Below, one piece after another: positions 58,597 to 64,000 of a DNA stretch of 64,000 nt. The position numbers were made by a program, and so were the translations under genes. Every line of letters starts with the position of its first letter. Position 1 is the stretch's first letter. Source of the stretch: JAJXWB01 sp964634325 (GTDB taxonomy: Bacteria; Pseudomonadota; Alphaproteobacteria; Rhizobiales; Beijerinckiaceae); assembly GCA_964634325.1 (NCBI GenBank), contig CAZWJF010000003.1, positions 62,001 through 126,000 on the forward strand, read 5' to 3'. A model generated the notes under the pieces. That model searched no databases. It saw only the letters and a program-made list of their open reading frames with translations, and was not told where the DNA came from.

Positions 58597-59949
58597 GTGA
58601 GCTCCATGTCCGGTCCAGTCGTTCGTTTTGCGCCGTCGCCCACTGGCCGCATCCACATCGGCAATGCGCGAACGGCCTTGTTCAACTATCTCGCCGCAGC
58701 GCGCCTAGGTGGCAGATTCGTGCTGCGTTTCGATGACACGGATCTGGCCCGCTCTACCGAGGAGTTCGCGCGTTCGATCGAGGTCGATCTCAACTGGCTC
58801 GGGATCGTCCCGGACCTTGTGGTGCGGCAGTCGCAGCGCATCGCGCTGTATCAGGCCGCGGCCGAAAGGCTGAAAGCGATGGGGCTGCTGTATCCCGCTT
58901 ACGAGACGCAAGCAGAACTCGACCGACGCCGCAAACTCAAGCAGGCGCGCGGCTTGCCGCCGATCTACGACCGCGCGGCGCTCGCCCTGTCGGACGCGGA
59001 CCGTGCGCGTCTCGAGGCGGAGGGTCGCAAACCGCACTGGAGATTCAAACTGGATCACCGCGTGGTCGAATGGCGCGACGGCGTTCGCGGCCCTTGCCAC
59101 ATCGATTGCGCGTCGCTGTCCGATCCTGTGCTCGCGCGCGAGGACGGAACCTTTCTCTACACGCTGCCGTCTGTCGTCGACGACATCGACCTCGGCGTCA
59201 CCGACGTCATTCGTGGCGAGGACCATGTCACCAACACGGCGGTGCAAATTCAGATCGTCGAGGCGCTCGCAGGCCGCGAGCGCGTGCCGCGCTTCGCGCA
59301 TCACAATCTCTTGGTCGACGCGTCGGGCGGCGGATTGTCGAAACGCACCGGCGCCCTCTCAATCGGCTCGCTGCGGGACTCCGGCGTCGAGGCGCTCGCC
59401 GTAGCTGCAGTTGCAGTGCTGACCGGATCTTCCGATGAGGTCCACGCCGTCGCGTCGCTTGTCGAACTCGCGCAGAAGTTCGATCTCAGCCACGTCTCGC
59501 GCAACGCCGCGAAATTCGATCCTGCCGAATTGCGCACGCTGACGCACCGCACGCTGCAGAAACTGGATTTCGAAAGCGTGCGCGAACGCCTGGCGGCGCA
59601 TGACATCGTCGGCGCGCATGCCGAAGCCTTTTGGCTCGCCGTGCGCGGCAATCTCGAAACCTTCCTCGATGTCTGCGATTGGTGGCGTGTGACGGACGGC
59701 GAGATCGATCCGGTGATCGAAGATGCGGACTTCTGTCGCGCCGCCGCCGAACTCCTTCCGCCGGAGCCGTGGGACGAGCAGACCTGGAGCGCATGGACCG
59801 GCGCGCTGAAAGCGCAGACGTCGCGCAAGGGCAAGGCGCTCTTCCATCCCCTGAGACTCGCGCTGACTGGCCGCGAAAACGGCCCGGAGCTTGCGCGCCT
59901 CCTGCCGCTCATCGGTCGAACCCGGGCTTTGGCGCGCTTGCTGACCTAA
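58597..59949 (+). CDS. gltX: Glutamate-tRNA ligase (GluRS)
   Basis: A 450-residue class Ic synthetase: RFAPSPTGRIHIGNARTALFN (HIGN at 20-23), LRFDDTDLARS, LSDPVLAREDGTFLYTLPSVVDDIDLGVTDVIRGEDH, and the KMSKS equivalent in GGGLSKRTGA. It is shorter in the anticodon-binding part than typical E. coli GluRS (471), like the second GluRS of alphaproteobacteria; it may be non-discriminating or specialised, and the other copy is not in this window. GTG 58597 has GAGGGA 7 nt upstream; ATG 58606 is an alternative. Confidence 0.93.
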   Translation: MSSMSGPVVRFAPSPTGRIHIGNARTALFNYLAAARLGGRFVLRFDDTDLARSTEEFARSIEVDLNWLGIVPDLVVRQSQRIALYQAAAERLKAMGLLYPAYETQAELDRRRKLKQARGLPPIYDRAALALSDADRARLEAEGRKPHWRFKLDHRVVEWRDGVRGPCHIDCASLSDPVLAREDGTFLYTLPSVVDDIDLGVTDVIRGEDHVTNTAVQIQIVEALAGRERVPRFAHHNLLVDASGGGLSKRTGALSIGSLRDSGVEALAVAAVAVLTGSSDEVHAVASLVELAQKFDLSHVSRNAAKFDPAELRTLTHRTLQKLDFESVRERLAAHDIVGAHAEAFWLAVRGNLETFLDVCDWWRVTDGEIDPVIEDADFCRAAAELLPPEPWDEQTWSAWTGALKAQTSRKGKALFHPLRLALTGRENGPELARLLPLIGRTRALARLLT

Positions 59950-60095
59950 GCGTCACGCGCATGGCTGCGCCGTAGTTTCGCTCCAATTGCATGACCGCTT
60001 GTCGCATCCGCATGTGGGTGAAGCGTCGCGCTTGCGGCGTCCGCTGCGGTCTTGTGACGAGGGCCGACCTCTGGTCCTCGAGGGAGAAACGCAAA

Positions 60096-61304
60096 ATGAA
60101 ATTCTCGACGAAACTCGGCGCCCTCGCGGCGGCGATGATGGCTTCTGTTTCCCTGAACGCGGCCTACGCAGCTTCCAACAAGGTGGTGATCGGCGATATC
60201 GACGACATGTCCGGACTCTATGCCGACGTGATTGGTCCCGGCGGCGTCGAGGCCGCCAAAATGGCCATCGAGGATTTCGGCGGGTCCGTGCTCGGCCAGA
60301 AAATCGAGTTGCTGACCGCCGACCATCAGAACAAGCCCGACATCGGCGCACAGAAGTTTCGCGAATGGGCCGACCGCGACGGCGTGACGATGATCCTCGG
60401 CGGGTCGAACACCGGCGTGTCGATCGCGATGGCGAACATTGCGCGCGAAAAGAAGACGCCGTTCATCGCCATCGGCGCGGCGGGCGCTTCGCTGACGGGC
60501 AAGGATTGCACGCCGTACACCGTGCATTACGCATACGACACCACGGCGCTCGGCAACGGCACCGCCAAGACCATGCTGAAGCAGGGCGGCAAGACCTGGT
60601 TCTTTCTGACCGCCGACTACGCCTTTGGCACGCAATTGCAGGAGGCCGCCGCGAACGTGGTGACTGCAGGCGGCGGCAAGGTGGTCGGCGCTGTGCGCGT
60701 ACCGCTGTCGACGTCGGACTTCTCGTCGTATCTGCTGCAGGCGCAGTCATCCGGCGCGCAGGTGCTGGGTCTCGCCAACGCCGGCGCAGACTTCACCAAC
60801 TCGCTCAAGGCCGCGAACGAATTCGGCATCGCCAAGACGATGAAGCCAGCGGCTTTGCTCGCCTTCGTCAGCGACATTCACGCGCTCGGCCTGCAGACGG
60901 CGCAGGGGCTCTATCTCACCACCGGCTGGTACTGGGACCTCAACGACAAGACGCGCGCCTTTTCGAAGCGTTATTTCGAGAAGACCAAGCGTGAGCCGAC
61001 CATGAACCAGGCCGCCTATTATTCGGCGACGCTGACCTACCTCAACGCCGTCAAGGCGGCAGGCACGACCGACGCCGACAAGGTGATGGCCGAGCTTCAC
61101 AAGATGAAGATCGACGACATGTTCACCTCCAACGGCAAGATCAGGGCCGACGGCCTGATGGAGCACGAGATGTACGTCATGCAGGTGAAGACGCCTGCGG
61201 AGTCGAAATATCCGTGGGACTACTACAAGCTGGTGCAGACGATGTCCGGCGAGGAAGCCTTCGGTCCGCTGTCGGCCTCGACCTGCCCGCTCGTGAAGAA
61301 GTGA
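60096..61304 (+). CDS. Liv-type ABC transporter periplasmic binding protein
   Basis: A 402-residue type I periplasmic receptor: signal peptide (STKLGALAAAMMASVSLNAAYA, cut after residue 25), then VVIGDIDDMSGLYADVIGPGG, EWADRDGVTMILGGSNTGVSIAMANIAREKKTPFIAIGA-type ligand region, and ADYAFGTQLQEAA. It is of the LivJ/urea/amide-binding family. It stands alone, with no transporter genes adjacent, while an incomplete liv operon lies at 11755-15130; pairing is only a guess. A 7-bp hairpin (60059-60065 with 60073-60079) sits just before the Shine-Dalgarno GAGGGAG. Confidence 0.9.
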   Translation: MKFSTKLGALAAAMMASVSLNAAYAASNKVVIGDIDDMSGLYADVIGPGGVEAAKMAIEDFGGSVLGQKIELLTADHQNKPDIGAQKFREWADRDGVTMILGGSNTGVSIAMANIAREKKTPFIAIGAAGASLTGKDCTPYTVHYAYDTTALGNGTAKTMLKQGGKTWFFLTADYAFGTQLQEAAANVVTAGGGKVVGAVRVPLSTSDFSSYLLQAQSSGAQVLGLANAGADFTNSLKAANEFGIAKTMKPAALLAFVSDIHALGLQTAQGLYLTTGWYWDLNDKTRAFSKRYFEKTKREPTMNQAAYYSATLTYLNAVKAAGTTDADKVMAELHKMKIDDMFTSNGKIRADGLMEHEMYVMQVKTPAESKYPWDYYKLVQTMSGEEAFGPLSASTCPLVKK

Positions 61305-61398
61305 CGGCGCACGCCGTCGCTTGAGCCCATGAGTCATGTAATGGGCCCGGCGCTCGCGAGCGCGCCGGGTCATTGCGTGGAAGCCGCGCTGCGGATGA

Positions 61399-61809
61399 CT
61401 AGGCTTGCGGCGTCGGCGGAATGGGCTTCGGCCGTCCCTCGTCGTCGATCGCCACGAACGTGAATGTGCCGGTCGTGACCTTTTCGCGCGTATGCGTACG
61501 AAATCTTTGCGCCCACGCCTCGACGTGAATTTTCATCGACGTGCGCCCGACGCTCTTCACGCGCGTATAGACGCACAGCACGTCGCCGACCTTGACCGGG
61601 CGGACGAAAGTCATCGCGTCAATGGCGACGGTCGCCACGCGTCCTTGCGCGCGATCCACGCCGGCGATGCCGCCGGCCTGATCCATGCGCGAGAGCACCC
61701 AGCCGCCAAATATGTCGCCGTTCGCATTGGTGTCGGCGGGCATGGCGACGACGCGGATGGTCAGTTCGCCCTGCGGCGCGTCGTCGGGCGAATCGGGAAG
61801 GCTTGCCAT
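61399..61809 (-). CDS. YciA-type acyl-CoA thioesterase
   Basis: A 136-residue hot-dog thioesterase: RVVAMPADTNANGDIFGGWVLSRMDQAGG with the Asn-x-x-Gly-Asp-Ile-Phe-Gly-Gly motif and catalytic Asp, then VATVAIDAMTFVRPVKVGDVL and GTFTFVAIDDEGRPKPIP. It hydrolyses short to long acyl-CoAs to free CoA. Start ATG 61809 matches the family N-terminus; the frame is open to 61875. It converges with the binding-protein gene. A GC-rich inverted repeat at about 61344-61367 lacks a T-run. Confidence 0.92.
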   Translation of the reverse strand: MASLPDSPDDAPQGELTIRVVAMPADTNANGDIFGGWVLSRMDQAGGIAGVDRAQGRVATVAIDAMTFVRPVKVGDVLCVYTRVKSVGRTSMKIHVEAWAQRFRTHTREKVTTGTFTFVAIDDEGRPKPIPPTPQA

Positions 61810-61882
61810 GGATGTTGTTGTCCGGGGGTGAATCGGCGGAGCGCGCATCGTCGCCTCGCCGCCCGTCTCCGGCAAGTCCTCT

Positions 61883-63031
61883 TCACTCGTCGAGCACGCG
61901 CAGCCGCCGCCGAACGCCGCGCGCGTCGCGCTCTTCCCGTACCTTGCCGGCGCTTTGGTTCATGGCGCTGGTCCGCGCGTCCTTGCCGAAATCGATGCCG
62001 GACGTTTCGGCGCTGGCGGTGGGGGCGCTGTCGGCCATCGCGCGTTCCGCTGCGATCTCCGCGTCGGCGGCCTTCTTCTTCTCGTCGAGCAGTTTTTGCA
62101 TGGCCTTGGGATCGAACTTCGCGGCGGTCTTGTCGCCGCGCTTCGATGTCTGGCCCGGTTGCTGCGGGCGCGAGAGCTCTTCCGCCTTTTGCGGCGTAAC
62201 GAGGATGTCGCCCTTGTGCGCAGACAGCAGCTTCTCAGCGTCGGCGAGCGCCTCGGACCAGCTCTGGTTGGGCTTCTTGCATGCGCATTGCGGAACGACC
62301 GTCTTCTCGAATTTGAACGCGTTCTCCAGGCTCGTATAGGGCTCGCCGTCCATCGAGATCGCGGACTTCATGTCGCGAAGCGAGCGCGTGTACAGGCGGA
62401 CTTCCGCATTGGGGCAAAGCGCCGAGCACAATTCCTGCAGTTCGCCGAGGTTCGCTTGTCGCGCCGAATAGCTGACAGGAAAGAAGCCTCCGTCGCAGGT
62501 GCGTACGCAAACGGCTTCTGATCCGCCGCGCGGCGTGGCGTCCTGCGCTTGCTGATCGGCAGGCTGCTCGTCGGCCGGCGGATAAGTCCGATCCGGCGTT
62601 CCAAACAGGCTCTCCAGAAAATTCGGGCCGCTTCGACCGGCCCTGCAATAGCGGTCGTACTGGTTCTGCAATTGCTGCTTGGCGCCGGAATCGCCGTAAG
62701 CCGCGCGCTGAAGCTGCGCGTAATTGGCGCGCATGCGCTCGATGCGCGCGTTGATCGCGTCGCATTGCGACGGGCGATCGTCGAAGAACAGGAAATGCGC
62801 GCGGTTGCAGCCGATCGACGCGGCGTAGGCGGCCGTCCGCGCGATCTCGGCCTGCTGCTTGGCGGCGGCCGCCTGCATCTGCGGCGAGCCGGAGTTGCGG
62901 CTGAGCGTCGAAATCTGCAACGCGATCCGGTTGCAGTCGACGAACTGCGCCGCGGCCGGGCTCGACGCCAGTATCGCGCCGGCGAGAAGAAGAATGGAGC
63001 CGGCTGACCGCGGGCCGGCTTTCGGTAGCAT
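61883..63031 (-). CDS. DUF2865 secreted protein
   Basis: A 382-residue protein with a signal peptide (SAGSILLLAGAILASSPAAAQ, cut near 29). The central DUF2865 block is SEAVCVRTCDGGFFPVSYSARQANLGELQELCSALCPNAEVRLY, with four cysteines, and ends with CACKKP. The C-terminal third is charged and Ala/Lys-rich, partly coiled-coil (DEKKKAADAEIAAERAMAD). This periplasmic family is typical of Rhizobiales and its function is unknown. The start is ATG 63031, or GTG 63034 with GGAGAGAG upstream. Confidence 0.87.
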   Translation of the reverse strand: MLPKAGPRSAGSILLLAGAILASSPAAAQFVDCNRIALQISTLSRNSGSPQMQAAAAKQQAEIARTAAYAASIGCNRAHFLFFDDRPSQCDAINARIERMRANYAQLQRAAYGDSGAKQQLQNQYDRYCRAGRSGPNFLESLFGTPDRTYPPADEQPADQQAQDATPRGGSEAVCVRTCDGGFFPVSYSARQANLGELQELCSALCPNAEVRLYTRSLRDMKSAISMDGEPYTSLENAFKFEKTVVPQCACKKPNQSWSEALADAEKLLSAHKGDILVTPQKAEELSRPQQPGQTSKRGDKTAAKFDPKAMQKLLDEKKKAADAEIAAERAMADSAPTASAETSGIDFGKDARTSAMNQSAGKVREERDARGVRRRLRVLDE

Positions 63032-63199
63032 CACTGACGCTCTCTCCGGCGCTGCGCCGGCGTTGGAAGAATCGTTTCTGGCCCGCGATTGTGGCGATGT
63101 CACGCCGCAATGCGCAACATTGCGGCAGCGCGCGCCGCCCCCCTTCCGCTCGGAGCCGTTCGCCTCCATATGTGCTGCGCTGCCGCAAGGGAGAGGTTC

Positions 63200-63727
63200 A
63201 TGTCGAAGCTGAAGACCGCTGGCGCCGTACTGGCTGCGGGTTTTGCGATCGGGCTGGGAGCGAGCGCCGCCCTGGCCCAGGATGGCCCGGACCTGATCTT
63301 CCGTAAGTCGACGACATTCAAGCTATTGACGCCGAACGACAAACTCGCGACCTACGCCGTGGACGACCCGGTCGTCGACGGCGTCGTCTGCCATTATACG
63401 GTGCCGGAGAAGGGCGGCGTGTCCGGCATGTTCGGCGTTGCCGAGCAGACCTCGGACGTCTCCATCGCCTGCCGGCAGTACGGCCCGATCAAGTTTAAGG
63501 AGAAATTCTCGCAGGGCGACGTGGTCTTCACCGAGCGGCGGTCGCTGATTTTCAAGCGCATGCAGATCGTCCGCGGCTGCGACGCGAAGCGCAACGTGCT
63601 GGTTTATATGGTGTATTCCGACAAGCTGATCGACGGTTCGCCGAAGAACTCGACATCGGCGGTCTCGATCCAGCCGTGGGGCGCGACCAACGAGGTCGCC
63701 CGCTGCTCGGAATTCGTGACCAATTGA
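63200..63727 (+). CDS. creA: CreA family periplasmic protein
   Basis: A 175-residue CreA homologue: signal peptide (LKTAGAVLAAGFAIGLGASAALAQ, cut near 27), KLATYAVDDPVVDGVVCHYT, GMFGVAEQTSDVSIACRQYGPI, VVFTERRSLIFKRMQIVRGCDAKRNVLVYMVYSDKL-type segments and SPKNSTSAVSIQPWG closely follow E. coli CreA. The function of CreA is unknown despite its name from the cre locus. Two to three cysteines are present in the oxidising periplasm. The ATG is 6 nt after GGGAGAGG. It is not near creBCD here. Confidence 0.93.
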   Translation: MSKLKTAGAVLAAGFAIGLGASAALAQDGPDLIFRKSTTFKLLTPNDKLATYAVDDPVVDGVVCHYTVPEKGGVSGMFGVAEQTSDVSIACRQYGPIKFKEKFSQGDVVFTERRSLIFKRMQIVRGCDAKRNVLVYMVYSDKLIDGSPKNSTSAVSIQPWGATNEVARCSEFVTN

Positions 63728-63748
63728 GGCGAGTTCGGAACCGGCGAC

Positions 63749-64000
63749 TTATTTGTCGCAGGTGACGATGATCGAATTCGGACGAACCTGCGTCGCGACG
63801 GTTTCGATTTTCGTGTCCGCGCCCTTCGCGGCCGTCGATCCGGTCACGTCGTCGGCGCGACCGAACGCCAGCGACTGGCCGTATCCGTGGGCTTCGCACC
63901 AGGCGTCCGCGACGACCCGACCGCAGGCCGAACCGTTGGTCAGGCATTCGGTGATGCCGTAGCCTTCCGTATCGCTGATGACGAAGGAATTGGTCGCCGC
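63749..64000 (-). CDS. C-terminal part of a secreted Cys-containing protein (cut by window end)
   Basis: In frame from the window edge (base 64000) to a TAA at 63749-63751 there are 83 codons of clearly coding composition: TNSFVISDTEGYGITECL, NGSACGRVVADAWCEAHG, then a C-terminal strand ending IIVTCDK. Four cysteines suggest a periplasmic protein. The N-terminus and any signal peptide lie beyond the window. Family not named; it resembles uncharacterised Rhizobiales secreted proteins. It converges with creA, 21 bp apart. Confidence 0.75.
   Translation of the reverse strand, partial: AATNSFVISDTEGYGITECLTNGSACGRVVADAWCEAHGYGQSLAFGRADDVTGSTAAKGADTKIETVATQVRPNSIIVTCDK

Noticed and set aside
61344..61367. 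Intrinsic terminator between the Liv receptor and yciA
   Set aside because: A GC-rich inverted repeat is present, but it is bulged and followed by TCATTG without a T-run on either side.

Overview
The window looks like a chromosomal segment of a high-GC alphaproteobacterium. Hyphomicrobiales (Rhizobiales) is the best fit, possibly near the Beijerinckiaceae/Methylocystaceae. The main clues are the order degP, response regulator, sensor kinase, glnE, convergent pleC-type kinase, known from rhizobial genomes, together with DUF2865, DUF1289 and CreA-type proteins and a second-type GluRS. The order-level placement is inferred from gene order and remembered homologues, not from a database search. 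I saw no phage, insertion sequence, CRISPR array or integrase. Nearly all sequence is densely packed genes, many with 4-bp start/stop overlaps and non-ATG starts.

Layout. 1-7.7 kb: tail of a DegP protease, a terminator, a two-component pair, glnE and a convergent PleC-like kinase. 7.8-11.7 kb: cation diffusion facilitator, glyoxalase I, a small conserved protein and two tandem DedA paralogues. 11.8-15.1 kb: a branched-chain amino-acid type ABC operon (livG-livF-livH-livM) with no binding protein. 15.2-16.7 kb: two glycosyltransferase-like genes. 16.6-22.9 kb: the most unusual locus, a tight minus-strand run of carrier protein, acyl-CoA-dehydrogenase-like flavoprotein, amino acid:[carrier protein] ligase, DUF1839 protein, GH2 glycosidase and hot-dog thioesterase. 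23-27 kb: dusA, a TauE/SafE exporter, DUF1289, cobS and cobT. 27-33 kb: epoxide-hydrolase-like enzyme, membrane histidine kinase, GST, MBL hydrolase, uracil-DNA-glycosylase-like protein and a 3-hydroxyisobutyrate-dehydrogenase-family enzyme. 33-37 kb: a small secreted protein and a TRAP transporter whose binding protein converges on its permeases. 37-44 kb: moaA, DUF971, L,D-transpeptidase, AlkK-like acyl-CoA ligase, amidase and small enzymes. 44-47 kb: a second two-component pair, an orphan hairpin terminator and tRNA-Val(CAC). 47-52.5 kb: gph, rpiA, gor, tspO and a membrane acyltransferase. 52.7-64 kb: class II DAHP synthase, an extradiol-type dioxygenase, cytochrome b561, a TetR-controlled operon with its operator, a GT21-like glycosyltransferase, gltX, a Liv-type binding protein, YciA, DUF2865, creA and the end of a secreted Cys-containing protein.

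How the genes work together. Most are housekeeping: nitrogen control (glnE), envelope stress and cell-cycle signalling, cobalamin and molybdopterin synthesis, thiol redox (gor, GST, gloA) and transport. The locus at 16.6-22.9 kb is different. By family knowledge the synthetase-like ligase charges the phosphopantetheine of the adjacent carrier protein with a small amino acid. The neighbouring flavoprotein, the DUF1839 protein (possibly a papain-like acyltransferase), the glycosidase and the thioesterase suggest an uncharacterised non-ribosomal route that oxidises and/or transfers an aminoacyl unit to an unknown, perhaps sugar-containing, acceptor. That is the best candidate here for an undescribed system.
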